From: Nocardia sp. NBC_01503
GTDB lineage: Bacteria; Actinomycetota; Actinomycetes; Mycobacteriales; Mycobacteriaceae
Direction of reading: 5' to 3'
Length of the DNA stretch: 64,000 bases
Assembly (NCBI RefSeq): GCF_036327755.1
Contig: NZ_CP109596.1
Location: forward strand, 1,302,001 to 1,366,000
In this document: in pieces, positions 35,422 through 47,546 of the stretch
How positions within the stretch are numbered: position 1 is the stretch's first letter
How the letters are laid out: every line of letters starts with the position of its first letter
The notes under the pieces: model-generated
Told to the model about the DNA's origin: nothing
The model's database searches: none
The model's input: only the letters and a program-made list of their open reading frames with translations
Program-made: the position numbers and the translations under genes

Positions 35422-36591
35422 TCAAGCACGAATGTTGAGGCCGACCTTCTGGAACTCCTTGAGATCCGAGTAACCGGTCTTGGCCATCGCACGGCGAAGG
35501 CCGCCAACGAGATTCAGCGAACCGTACGGATCATTGGACGGGCCGTCGAGAACCTGGGCGAGCGGCACGCGCTCGTCGTCGATGGCGTACGGCAGCACCG
35601 CGCCACGCGGCACCGAGGGGTGCGCGGCGGCGGACGGCCAGTACCAACCCGCACCCGGAGCCTCCTGCGCGAGGGACAGCGGCACGCCGAGCATGACCGC
35701 GTCCGCACCGCAGGCGATGGCCTTGGCGATATGACCGGAGGTCAACGTCTCGCCGTCGGCGATGACATGCACGTACCGGCCACCGGTCTCATCCAGGTAA
35801 TCGCGGCGCGCGGCGGCGGCATCGGCGATGGCGGTGGCCATCGGAACCCGAATGCCCAGCACCTCATTGGTGGTGGTCGCGCCCTGCAGCGAGCCGTACC
35901 CGACGATCACACCGGCGGCACCGGTGCGCATCAGATGCAGTGCGGTGCGGTGATCGCTCACGCCACCGGCCACCACGGGCACATCCAATTCGGCGATGAA
36001 GGTCTTGAGGTTCAGCGGTTCACCATCGCTCGCGATCGCTTGCGGGTCGCTCGAGATAGCACTGCCGACATGCTCGGCGGAGATGATGGTGCCGTGCACC
36101 ACAAGCAGGTCGATTCCGGCCTGCACCAGGCTCGGGGTCAGCGCCCGCGCGTTCTGCGGGCTGACCCGCACCGCGGTGGTCACACCGGCGGCACGCACCT
36201 CGGCCACCGCGGCGGCGAGCAGTTCGGGCTGCATCGGCGCGGCGTGCAACTGCTGCAGCAGCTGCACCGCGGCCTCGGTGCCCTCCTTCTCGGCCACCTC
36301 GGCGAGCTGCTGGATCTTGGCCTCGACATCGGCGTGCCGAGCCCACAGCCCCTCACCGTTGATCACACCGAGCCCACCGGCCTTGCCGAGCTCGATGGCG
36401 AAGCGCGGCGACACCAGCGCATCGGTCGGATGCGCCAGGAAGGGGATCTCGAAGCGGTAGGCGTCGAGCTGCCATGCCACGGACACCTGCTTGGACGACC
36501 GCGTCCGCCGGGACGGCACGATATCGATATCGTCCAGCTCATAGGTGCGACGGGCGGTCCGGCCCATGCCGATCTCGACCATATCGCGCAT
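35422..36591 (-). CDS. guaB3: GuaB3 family IMP dehydrogenase-related protein
   Basis: A 389-residue TIM-barrel protein of the IMPDH/GMP reductase superfamily, syntenic with Rv3410c. It has no CBS domains. N-terminal TYELDDIDIVPSRRTRSSKQVSV and the C-terminal NLVGGLRRAMAKTGYSDLKEFQKV are typical of GuaB3. In the loop where IMPDH has its catalytic cysteine, it reads GYGSLQGATTTNEVLG with no Cys. The activity in actinobacteria is unclear: some GuaB3 proteins are reported as GMP reductases. It lies 90 bp downstream of guaB in the same direction. Confidence 0.92.
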   Translation of the reverse strand: MRDMVEIGMGRTARRTYELDDIDIVPSRRTRSSKQVSVAWQLDAYRFEIPFLAHPTDALVSPRFAIELGKAGGLGVINGEGLWARHADVEAKIQQLAEVAEKEGTEAAVQLLQQLHAAPMQPELLAAAVAEVRAAGVTTAVRVSPQNARALTPSLVQAGIDLLVVHGTIISAEHVGSAISSDPQAIASDGEPLNLKTFIAELDVPVVAGGVSDHRTALHLMRTGAAGVIVGYGSLQGATTTNEVLGIRVPMATAIADAAAARRDYLDETGGRYVHVIADGETLTSGHIAKAIACGADAVMLGVPLSLAQEAPGAGWYWPSAAAHPSVPRGAVLPYAIDDERVPLAQVLDGPSNDPYGSLNLVGGLRRAMAKTGYSDLKEFQKVGLNIRA

Positions 36592-36642
36592 GACAGTTCA
36601 ATCCTCTCTGTGGCCTGAAGCGCCGCCCGGGTGGCGGCATGG

Positions 36643-36675
36643 TTCGCGGCCCGCACCGAAAGCGCGGGCCGCGAA
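36643..36675 (-). terminator. Hairpin between guaB and guaB3
   Basis: TTCGCGGCCCGC (36643-36654) and GCGGGCCGCGAA (36664-36675) form a perfect 12-bp stem with a 9-nt loop, only seven bases past the guaB stop codon. It may be a terminator, or it may attenuate or stabilise the guaB mRNA relative to guaB3. Confidence 0.6.
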
Positions 36676-36681
36676 GGGATC

Positions 36682-38749
<2,068 letters not shown>

Positions 38750-39163
38750 GTGCGTGACCATCTACCACCTGGCTTGCCGCCGGATCCATTCGCCGGAGAT
38801 CCCTCCGACCCGTCGGCCGCGCTCGATGCCATCGAGCCGGGGGAACCGCTGGATCCTCACGAGCGCCTAGCGGTCGAGGAGGATCTCGCCGACCTCGCGG
38901 TATATGAGGCGTTGCTGGCCCACCGCGGTATCCGCGGACTCGTGGTCAGCTGCGAGGACTGCCGACAGGACCACTACCACGATTGGGATATGTTGCGCGC
39001 CAACCTCCTCCAGCTACTGGTGGATGGCACGGTGCGCCCCCATGAGCCCGCCTACGACCCGACCCCCGAGGCGTACGTCACCTGGGATTACTGTCGCGGC
39101 TATGCCGATGCCTCGATGAACGAGGCGCTGCACGGCGACGGTTTCGACGGGTTCGACATCTAG
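38750..39163 (+). CDS. DUF5319 family protein
   Basis: A 137-residue acidic cytoplasmic protein syntenic with Rv3412, next to guaB and the sigD locus. It begins with a Pro/Asp-rich segment, then helices around HERLAVEEDLADLAVYEALLAHRGIRGLVV. CEDCRQDHYHDWDMLRANLLQLL is a possible metal site with two Cys and two His, and CRGYADASMNEA lies near the end. Its function is unknown. GTG 38750 is preceded by TACCGT and a six-base gap, with no Shine-Dalgarno, so a leaderless transcript is likely. The frame's upstream extension is repeat-derived. Confidence 0.85.
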   Translation: MRDHLPPGLPPDPFAGDPSDPSAALDAIEPGEPLDPHERLAVEEDLADLAVYEALLAHRGIRGLVVSCEDCRQDHYHDWDMLRANLLQLLVDGTVRPHEPAYDPTPEAYVTWDYCRGYADASMNEALHGDGFDGFDI

Positions 39164-39173
39164 AACCGAAAGC

Positions 39174-39205
39174 GGGCCCGCGTTCCGAGAACGCGGGCCC
39201 TTTTT
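39174..39205 (+). terminator. Rho-independent terminator of the DUF5319 gene
   Basis: An 11-bp perfect stem, GGGCCCGCGTT and AACGCGGGCCC, with a 5-nt loop is followed directly by TTTTT (39201-39205). This is the most canonical intrinsic terminator in the window. Confidence 0.92.
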
Positions 39206-39229
39206 CGGTACAAACTCACAGCGGGTACG

Positions 39230-39255
39230 AAAAAGCCGACACCAGCGGGGTCGGC
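39230..39255 (-). terminator. Rho-independent terminator of sigD-rsdA
   Basis: On the minus strand GCCGAC, a 9-nt loop and GTCGGC are followed by TTTTT (plus-strand A-run 39230-39234). It lies about 50 bases past the rsdA stop. Confidence 0.75.
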
Positions 39256-39306
39256 CGTTTATTTATGCCTGTAGCTCTTTCCGGCTCACTCGGCAGCTCC
39301 CCGTCA

Positions 39307-40428
39307 TCACCTGGGCGCTCCAGGCAGCGGCACCGACGGGATGGTCGGAACCAGCGTCGGGACAACCGGATTCGCCGTCGGCACCACCGTGCCGGGGTGG
39401 TTCTCCACCGGCGGTTGGGTTACCGGCGGAACGGTGGCCGGCGGAGCCCCGGTCGGGGGCTCCGCGATGGTGGTCGGCCCGGCGGTCGGCGGCACCGTCT
39501 GCGGCTGTGACGGTTCACCCGTGGCGGGCTGGGTCGGCGGCACGGTGCCCGGCTGGGTATTGGGCAGCGTGGTCGGCCCGGTCCCCGGCTGAGTGGAGTC
39601 CAGACCGCGCGGATCGTAGGTCGGCACGGTGCTGTCACCGCCACTGGTTCCCGGCACGGTGGTCGGCGGCAGCGTGGCACCCGGAAGGGTTGTCACCGGC
39701 ACTTGACTCGTGACCGGAACCTGCACCGGCGGCGTCGGCATCAACGACGTGGCGAGCCCGGGAGCGACCTTCGCCAGCGAGGTCAGCACCTGCTGCCAGC
39801 GATCCTGCAGATCGTCCTTCTTGTCGTTGTCGTTGACCTGGCTGACATTCGCCGAGGCGCGCTCCAGCAATGCCTTGGCCTGCTCCGGACGCCCCTGATT
39901 GATGAGCTCCTGAGCCTGGGCCATGTCACTGTCGGCACGCGAGACCACCGTGCTCTGCGCCTGCTCGCTGAACACGACCTCCTTGACCCGCCACAGCGGA
40001 TCACCGGGGTTCGCGTTGTACGAGAACGCCGTCAGGCCGCCGAAGATCAACGCCAGCGCGGCCGCGGACCCCATGATGGGGCGCAGTAGCCGTAGTCGCC
40101 CACTCGCCTGCGCGCCGATCTGCGCCTGCCGGGCACCGATCTCCTGATTGACCGCGGCGACGATGGTGTCCAGATCCGGACCGGCCGGCATCGGCTCGTC
40201 CAGAATCTCGGCGCGCCAGTTCGCGAGCAACGCCGCGAGCTGATACTCCTCCGTGGTGCCCGTCTGCACGGGACCGTCGCCGGAGATGGCATCGATCAGC
40301 GCGTCGTCGCGACGAACCGCCGCAATGTCCACCGGCCCGGTGTCACCGGACGCCTCGGCGTAGGGACCGCTGTCTTGCGATCCAAGCCGCTTCCAGTCGC
40401 CCCGACCGCGCTCGCCATCCCTAGCCAT
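39307..40428 (-). CDS. rsdA: Anti-sigma-D factor RsdA
   Basis: Membrane-bound anti-sigma factor expected to hold SigD inactive until regulated proteolysis. The 373 residues have an N-terminal cytosolic region (to about 115) with the SigD-binding part (DIAAVRRDDALIDAIS, then helices), one TM helix at about 117-135 (IMGSAAALALIFGGLTAF), an extracytoplasmic helical segment (AQAQELINQGRPEQAKALLERASANV), and a very long Thr/Pro-rich tail. ATG 40428 overlaps the end of sigD by eight bases, showing coupling. Rv3413c is the M. tuberculosis counterpart. Confidence 0.88.
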   Translation of the reverse strand: MARDGERGRGDWKRLGSQDSGPYAEASGDTGPVDIAAVRRDDALIDAISGDGPVQTGTTEEYQLAALLANWRAEILDEPMPAGPDLDTIVAAVNQEIGARQAQIGAQASGRLRLLRPIMGSAAALALIFGGLTAFSYNANPGDPLWRVKEVVFSEQAQSTVVSRADSDMAQAQELINQGRPEQAKALLERASANVSQVNDNDKKDDLQDRWQQVLTSLAKVAPGLATSLMPTPPVQVPVTSQVPVTTLPGATLPPTTVPGTSGGDSTVPTYDPRGLDSTQPGTGPTTLPNTQPGTVPPTQPATGEPSQPQTVPPTAGPTTIAEPPTGAPPATVPPVTQPPVENHPGTVVPTANPVVPTLVPTIPSVPLPGAPR

Positions 40429-41002
40429 ACATTTCACCTGCCCTCGCCACTTGAGACTTGAGTTTCGCGAGTGCCCGATGCTGGGCGACTCGTATAGCAC
40501 CCGCCGTACTGCCCACGGCGACTGCGGTTTCTTCGGCTGACAAACCCATGACCAAGCGCAGGATGAGGATCTCTCGATGCTTCTCCGGAAGCGTGGCCAG
40601 CAGAGAATTCATCTGCCGGCTCGTCTCCGATTCGAGAGCCCGCTGTTCCGGCCCCTGGTCGGTGGATATGACATCCGGTACTTCGGCCATGGCATCCGCT
40701 TTGTTACGGGCGGCGTTGCGATGAGCGTCGGCGACTTTGTGGGAGGCGATGCCGTACACGAAAGCCATGAACGGTCTGCCCTGATCCTGATAACGCGGCA
40801 GAGCTGTCATGACGGCCAGACAAACCTCCTGCGCGACGTCGTCCGCGGAGAGTTGGCCGCGTTCGGCCGACCCGATACGCGCACGGCAATACCGCACCAC
40901 AAGGGGGCGGATGCTCTCGAGTACCTGGGCTAGAGCAGACCGGTCGCCCTGCGCGGCGGCAGCGACGACGGCTGGGTCCAACTCCTCACCCGTGTTGTTC
41001 AT
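40421..41002 (-). CDS. sigD: RNA polymerase sigma factor SigD
   Basis: ECF sigma factor, 193 residues, syntenic with Rv3414c. Region 2 contains LSADDVAQEVCLAVMTALPRYQDQGRPFMAFVYGIASHKVADAHR (about 60-105), and region 4 contains LPEKHREILILRLVMGLSAEETAVAVGSTAGAIRVAQHRALAKLK. In M. tuberculosis SigD governs ribosomal and late-growth genes and is held by RsdA. ATG 41002 gives the expected N-terminus (MNNTGEELDP), and a more upstream start at 41035 is possible. Confidence 0.92.
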   Translation of the reverse strand: MNNTGEELDPAVVAAAAQGDRSALAQVLESIRPLVVRYCRARIGSAERGQLSADDVAQEVCLAVMTALPRYQDQGRPFMAFVYGIASHKVADAHRNAARNKADAMAEVPDVISTDQGPEQRALESETSRQMNSLLATLPEKHREILILRLVMGLSAEETAVAVGSTAGAIRVAQHRALAKLKSQVARAGEMYG

Positions 41003-41158
41003 CGTCAGAGCTGTTCCTGGCGTTACGAGTGGCACCGTGGCTGGAAGGCCGGTGCTTCCGCGGAGGGGCGGAACGGTCCAACAATAGCGGCTGGCTCATT
41101 CAAGCCAGCCGTTACGGGGTCAGTCTCGGGGAGGACTCAGGGACCTCCCCGAGACCAC

Positions 41159-42172
41159 TCAGGGCTGCCCGAGAGTGTCGCTCGCCGAACGCAATCGCCC
41201 TCCGCGACAAGCCAGCAAACGTTCACACTCGAACGCCTCGGCCGCACCGCCGGATTCGGGATCGATCCCCGAGCGCAGCATGGCGCAGGCCCAGCGCAGC
41301 GGCAGCAGCTCGAATTCGGCTGTCTCGGCGGCCACTTCGGCTGCGAGCGCACGGGATCTGTCCAGGTCACCGTGCGCGGCACTGGCGGCCGCGACCAATA
41401 GCCGGGATTTGACCAGATGCCGTTTCGAGGGTGAGTTCTCCGCCAGCGCGAGGGCGGTCTCGGCATGTGCGAGGGCCGGATCCGTGGCCGTCGACGAGGT
41501 GACGGCGGCGCCTGGAACAGGACCGTTGGGTTCGGGCGCGAAGATCAAACCGGCCCCGGGAGCACACAGCGCGGTCTCGGCAGACACCCAGTGCAGGCGA
41601 ATGCGCTGTCGCCAAACGGTTTCCGGATCGGCCAGATGCTGTTCGAGATGGTTGCGGCAACGGTTCAGCAGCCTGGCGGCAAGCTCCGGGCGCGCGGTGC
41701 CGAGAGCGTCGGCGGCCAGGCCCGTCAACGCGTCGCAAACCGCCTCGGCGCGAGCGATATTCGAGTCCGTGGTGATCCGCGTCACTTCCGGGATGCCCGC
41801 GGCACGCCCGGAGGCGGGGGTGGCGGGCAGCACCAGGGCGGCGGCACGGCCGTCGGCGACGGCGGCGCGGGCATGCCAGCCCAGCTGGCGCAGCAGTGAG
41901 CCCTCGAGGCTGTGCGTGAGTGAGCGCAGTACCGGATCGGTGGCCGACACGCGGGCGTGGCGTAGCTCGACCCGCGCGGCGGCGTAATGCCCGATACCGC
42001 TGAGTGAGACTGCGCGCAGCCAACTCTCGGTGGCGGTGCGCGCGGCGGGCAATCCGGTAGCAGCGCGGCCGGGGGTGGCGCCGAAGGCGGTATCGACCAG
42101 GAGTGAGTTCACTTCGAGCACAGGCACCGCCGCACTGTAACCAGTGCCGCCGGGGTGGATGTCGGCCGCCAT
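41159..42172 (-). CDS. Rv3415c-like hypothetical protein
   Basis: About 337 residues, rich in Ala and Arg and probably all-helical, with TPR-like spacing: AAVADGRAAALVLP, ELAARLLNRCRNHLEQHLADPETVWRQRIRLHWVSAETALC, and LAHAETALALAENSPSKRHLVKSRLLVAAASAAHGDLDRSRALAAEVA. There is no signal peptide or TM segment. It sits between sigD and whiB3, as Rv3415c does, so orthology is likely. The function is unknown. The start is uncertain: ATG 42172 is preferred, and TTG 42208 adds 12 residues. Confidence 0.75.
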   Translation of the reverse strand: MAADIHPGGTGYSAAVPVLEVNSLLVDTAFGATPGRAATGLPAARTATESWLRAVSLSGIGHYAAARVELRHARVSATDPVLRSLTHSLEGSLLRQLGWHARAAVADGRAAALVLPATPASGRAAGIPEVTRITTDSNIARAEAVCDALTGLAADALGTARPELAARLLNRCRNHLEQHLADPETVWRQRIRLHWVSAETALCAPGAGLIFAPEPNGPVPGAAVTSSTATDPALAHAETALALAENSPSKRHLVKSRLLVAAASAAHGDLDRSRALAAEVAAETAEFELLPLRWACAMLRSGIDPESGGAAEAFECERLLACRGGRLRSASDTLGQP

Positions 42173-42738
42173 AGCATAGAAATGCAGCAACCTTTCAGCA
42201 TTCGCCAATGTCTTTGTGTTTCCACTCGGTAAATCTGTGCTCGCTATCGCCTAGCACGCCCGTAAGGAATTCGTATGGCGTTTCGCGTTATTAACCTGAG
42301 CGCCTCGATCCGGCCATCTGAGGCCCACTCACGACGGCGAGCGCAATGGTTGAGATCACGCTGATCGCGATGCAGGCATAGCCGGGATTGCTCGGATTCT
42401 CGCTCGAAAAGTGTGCCCTACCAGGCATTTCAACAAGTCGGATCGGCTATCGCAGCACTCGATCACTGCTGGGCAACCGATCAGTATCACCTCAGGCGGC
42501 CCACTTTGTAAATAGCAAAGATGTTAATTCTCTAATGCGCTGGTATTTGAATCGGGATGGAACGGACTATTGACTCGAATTCATTCTCCGACCTAACGTA
42601 CGACATCGCCGCCGTCGGCGCCGTGTGAAATTACGGAGCCTTCGGACTGCGATCGCCGGAACCCGGTGATGCGGCCCACTGTTTGCTCACCAGCACCGCT
42701 CGACAATGCCGACGAGCTCGCACCAAGAGGAGTTCACC
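42173..42738. promoter_or_regulatory. Long AT-richer control region upstream of whiB3
   Basis: About 560 bp with no supported gene. The segment 42380-42600 is visibly lower in GC than the rest of the window. It holds a CTTTG-N7-CAAAG dyad (42504-42520) and AT-rich stretches that could carry promoters for whiB3 and the divergent gene. The 61-codon ORF inside (42388-42573) is unconvincing. Confidence 0.45.
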
Positions 42739-43032
42739 ATGCCCATGCCGACCCACCTCCCTGGTCCGAACGCCGATGTATGGGACTGGCAAATGCGCGG
42801 ATCCTGCCGCGGACAGGATTCATCGGTGTTCTTCCATCCGGATGGCGAACGCGGCCGGGCGCGAGCCCAGCGCGAGATGCGCGCCAAGGAAGTCTGCCGT
42901 GCCTGCCCCGTCCTGCTGCAGTGCCGTTCGCACGCGCTGAAGGTCAGCGAGCCCTATGGCATCTGGGGTGGAATGTCCGAGACCGAGCGTGAGATGCACG
43001 CCCGCCGGAACCGCCGCCGGGCGGTCGCCTGA
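42739..43032 (+). CDS. whiB3: WhiB3-type iron-sulfur transcription factor
   Basis: Redox-responsive [4Fe-4S] Wbl protein, 97 residues. Four cysteines at 23, 53, 56 and 62 (C-X29-C-X2-C-X5-C) exactly match WhiB3 spacing. They are followed by the G(I/V)WGG turn (GIWGGMSETERE) and a basic C-terminus (HARRNRRRAVA) for DNA binding. The LPGPNADVWDWQMRG start is also WhiB3-like. In mycobacteria WhiB3 controls lipid anabolism in response to redox stress and binds SigA. ATG 42739 has GAGGAG seven bases upstream. Confidence 0.93.
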   Translation: MPMPTHLPGPNADVWDWQMRGSCRGQDSSVFFHPDGERGRARAQREMRAKEVCRACPVLLQCRSHALKVSEPYGIWGGMSETEREMHARRNRRRAVA

Positions 43033-43053
43033 ATATTCGGCGACGCTTCCGCG

Positions 43054-43076
43054 CACACGGCTGCGGCGGCCGTGTG
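43054..43076 (+). terminator. Candidate terminator of whiB3
   Basis: CACACGGC (43054-43061) and GCCGTGTG (43069-43076) form an 8-bp stem with a 7-nt loop, 21 bases after the stop. A second, larger hairpin (CAGCGGT/ACCGCTG, 43101-43138) follows. Confidence 0.5.
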
Positions 43077-43428
43077 AGCACTCCTGTGACAGCTGAGTAC
43101 CAGCGGTGCGGGCGAGGCGCACCACCTCGTTACCGCTGACCACGACCGGTGTGACTTCAGAAAACTTCCCATCCGCGCGGCGCGGCGCGCCGAATGCCTA
43201 GCAAACAACCGGCCACTGCCGCGGCGGGAGTCGGTTGAGACTGGCAATGCTTCGGCGATTCCTACAAGCTCCGGCGTGTCACAGCGTGTCGTGCAAGAAG
43301 ACAGGTTTGGGCGAGTCGGTACAAAACGGAAAACCGCTGCGCGACAGTCGCTTTAGCCGATACCCCCACCCGAGAGGAGGTTATAGCGACCGGCTACCCT
43401 CGTGGCCGATGACACAGAACGGAGCGTT

Positions 43429-44076
43429 GTGACAGCGCGGCCGCCGGCCGCAGAGGGCGACTCGTTCCAGAGTTCCAGGAACGCTCGCACGGCCACACCG
43501 GCCGACTCTGCGATGACGGCACGCGCAGCCGAAAGCCTCGAACTAGCCGCACTTCTCCAACGCTGCGGGCAGTCCGACGAGCCGGCATTCGCCGAGCTCT
43601 ACGACCGCACCTGCGCTCGGGTCTTCGGCCTGGTTCTACGGGTGCTACACGATCCTGGTTACGCGGAGGAGACCACCCAGGAGGTGTACCTCCAAATCTG
43701 GCGCACCGCGGCCAATTTCGATCCGGCCAAGGGCTCCGCTGTCACCTGGCTCATGACACTGGCTCATCGCCGCGCGGTGGATCGCGTACGTGCCGAACAG
43801 GCGCATGCGCAGCGCGAGGTCGCCTATGGAACCAGCACCCTCGGTAACGAATTCGATGAAGTCACCGAAGAAGTGGGTCGACGGCTCGAACAGCAGGCGG
43901 TGCTGGCGGGTCTGGCGACTCTGACCGAGACCCAACGCGAAGCCATCTCGCTCGCCTACTTCGGCGGACGTACATATGCCGAGGTCGCAGCCTATCTCGG
44001 CGTAGGGTTACCTACCGTTAAGTCCCGTATCCGGGACGGACTGACACGACTCAAGAAAAGTTTGGGAGTGACGTGA
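43429..44076 (+). CDS. SigK-like ECF sigma factor
   Basis: An ECF sigma factor of 215 residues. Region 2 is AFAELYDRTCARVFGLVLRVLHDPGYAEETTQEVYLQIWRTAANFDPAKGSAVTWLMTLAHRRAVDRVR (about 45-115), and region 4 is LTETQREAISLAYFGGRTYAEVAAYLGVGLPTVKSRIRDGLTRLK. Both resemble M. tuberculosis SigK. GTG 43429 is preceded by CGGAG, while GTG 43402 would add nine residues but directly abuts a TACCCT box (43395-43400), probably the -10. Its partner anti-sigma gene starts two bases after its stop. It is an addition relative to the Rv3416-Rv3417c interval. Confidence 0.87.
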   Translation: MTARPPAAEGDSFQSSRNARTATPADSAMTARAAESLELAALLQRCGQSDEPAFAELYDRTCARVFGLVLRVLHDPGYAEETTQEVYLQIWRTAANFDPAKGSAVTWLMTLAHRRAVDRVRAEQAHAQREVAYGTSTLGNEFDEVTEEVGRRLEQQAVLAGLATLTETQREAISLAYFGGRTYAEVAAYLGVGLPTVKSRIRDGLTRLKKSLGVT

Positions 44077-44077
44077 G

Positions 44078-44389
44078 ATGAACGAAAGCCAGATCGATCT
44101 CGCGCACACTGTCGCGCTGGGATCGATCGGCGACGAAGATCAGCGCGCGGTGCGGGAAATATTGGATACCGACGATCCGGTACTGCGCGCGGACTTCACC
44201 CAGGAAGTGCAGCACACCCGAGAGGCCCTCGCCCTGCTGGCGACCGTGGCGGCCACACCGCCCCCGCCCGCACTCCGCGACCGCCTTCTCGCAGCCGTAG
44301 CAGCAGACCAGGCGCCACCCACCGCAATTCACCACAATCGCAACGCGCTGTACCCCGGCAACGGCCGTCCCCGCGCGATCCGCGACTAG
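44078..44389 (+). CDS. RskA-like anti-sigma factor, N-terminal domain only
   Basis: A 103-residue protein starting one base after the sigma factor's stop, with GGGAG eight bases upstream. It matches the sigma-binding N-terminal domain of RskA-type anti-sigma factors (LAHTVALGSIGDEDQRAVREIL, then FTQEVQHTREALALLATVAATPPPPALRDRLLAAVAAD). RskA proteins normally continue with a TM helix and an extracellular domain, about 230 residues in all. Here the protein ends in IHHNRNALYPGNGRPRAIRD with no TM segment, and a strong terminator follows. I see no continuation in another frame. Confidence 0.75.
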   Translation: MNESQIDLAHTVALGSIGDEDQRAVREILDTDDPVLRADFTQEVQHTREALALLATVAATPPPPALRDRLLAAVAADQAPPTAIHHNRNALYPGNGRPRAIRD

Positions 44390-44462
44390 CCCCCTCGGCT
44401 CCCCCGAGCAGGACGCCCGACCGGTCCATACCCGGCCGACGAGTCCTGCCGCGCACCGACTC

Positions 44463-44498
44463 CCATGGGCCCCGGACTCCCCAGTCCGGGGCCCATGG
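44463..44498 (+). terminator. Strong hairpin terminator of the ECF sigma operon
   Basis: A perfect 16-bp stem (44463-44478 with 44483-44498) and a CCCC loop, 73 bases after the anti-sigma stop codon, without a U-tract. Confidence 0.8.
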
Positions 44499-44738
44499 CG
44501 TCGCACCCGCCCCAGCGCGACCGCGCGTCCTGCGCGGCGGCACCGCCCCCGGACCAATCGCCTCGGCGCTGAAACACCACACTGCCGCCGCGAGCGACCC
44601 GATTGGCGCGAGCACGCCCCTGGCGCATTCGGACCGGCGACACGCGATCCGTGCCGCCCGCGAATCGCGGGCCGCGCAGCGTATTTCCTGCGATTTCCTG
44701 CGCCGCAGCACTTCGTGCGCGGAGTGGAGGGGCTATGC

Positions 44739-44775
44739 CAAGGCCCCCGGACACAATTCATGTCCGGGGGCCTTG
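44739..44775 (-). terminator. Terminator of groEL1
   Basis: A perfect 15-bp stem (44739-44753 with 44761-44775) and a 7-nt loop, 39 bases past the groEL1 stop on the minus strand. Confidence 0.8.
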
Positions 44776-44814
44776 TTACGTCAGTGGCTCAATCGCGCTG
44801 GGCGACGGTCACTT

Positions 44815-46861
<2,047 letters not shown>

Positions 46862-46989
46862 GTTGAGCCCTCCACTTTCAGGGGTCTTCGCGCCCGGGGC
46901 GGTTCCCCGAGCTCACGGTTTCGGTCACGTTGCTGACGCTGCGCACAAGCCCCGTCGTCGCGGGTGCCGGGACCATGACCCAGTGCCAC

Positions 46990-47016
46990 CTAGCACTCTA
47001 TACACGGGAGTGCCAG
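46990..47016. promoter_or_regulatory. CIRCE operator (HrcA site) of groES-groEL1
   Basis: TAGCACTC, nine bases, then GAGTGC matches CIRCE (TTAGCACTC-N9-GAGTGCTAA) except at the outermost bases. The arms are inverted and the spacer is exactly nine. Confidence 0.88.
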
Positions 47017-47023
47017 CGCTCAA
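46995..47023 (-). promoter_or_regulatory. groES promoter overlapping CIRCE
   Basis: On the minus strand TTGAGC (47018-47023), a 17-bp spacer and TAGAGT (46995-47000) form a SigA-like promoter. The -10 lies inside the distal CIRCE arm and the spacer covers the rest, so HrcA binding would block polymerase. Confidence 0.65.
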
Positions 47024-47040
47024 GGTGGGGAGGTGCCAAA

Positions 47041-47163
47041 TTGCCTCCGCTTCGCTCCGGCGGGGTCGCGGCCCTGCAATCCCGCTTCTTCCCTCCCTCC
47101 GCTCCTCCGCTGCGCTCCCCCGCTCCACTCAGTCCAGAAGCGGGCCGGGCCGCGACCCTGCGG
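47041..47163. repeat. Intergenic repeat family B, copy 2
   Basis: It matches the 38363 copy over the central CTCCGCTCCTCCGCTGCGCT block. Outer arms GGGTCGCGGCCC (47063-47074) and GGGCCGCGACCC (47147-47158) pair perfectly, and inner arms CCCGCTTCT/AGAAGCGGG pair perfectly. Arm bases differ from copy 1 on both sides. Confidence 0.75.
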
Positions 47164-47546
47164 TAATACGACACGCCGAGAGGAACGGCCGATGAATCTG
47201 AGGGCTTCCAAAGAAATACGAAAATCTGTAACGTTCGGATAACGGATTGTGACACCATTGACGACGGCTGCGTGGCAGGCCGCATCAAGCGCGTCACGTC
47301 ACGGGTCGAACAGTTACACAGTTGCTTCCAGTTCCACCGTTGCTTCACCCCACTGCGCGGGAGCACTCCGCACAGAGCTGAGACGAGAGCCTTACCGCAA
47401 GTGATCGCTGGCTGGTCCCGACGCCCCATCGGACAAGGGCCCCGCCGGATCCGTAGCTCGGAATCGTCCGTCAATCACACGACGGTTCCAGAGTCCGTTC
47501 GAGATGGTCGTCTGTACCAGGACCATCCGCTCGAAGGGAGGTGAAC

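Larger units (their letters stand above)
46862..47546. other. Divergent intergenic region groES / Hsp70-like gene
   Basis: About 685 bp without a supported gene. It contains the CIRCE/promoter (46990-47023) and repeat family B copy 2 (47041-47163). The remaining 380 bp before the Hsp70-like gene is AT-richer, and I could not place its promoter. Confidence 0.6.

Noticed and set aside
42388..42573. 61-codon ORF in the whiB3 upstream region
   Set aside because: No ribosome site or -10 box, no recognisable protein features, and placement in a likely control region.
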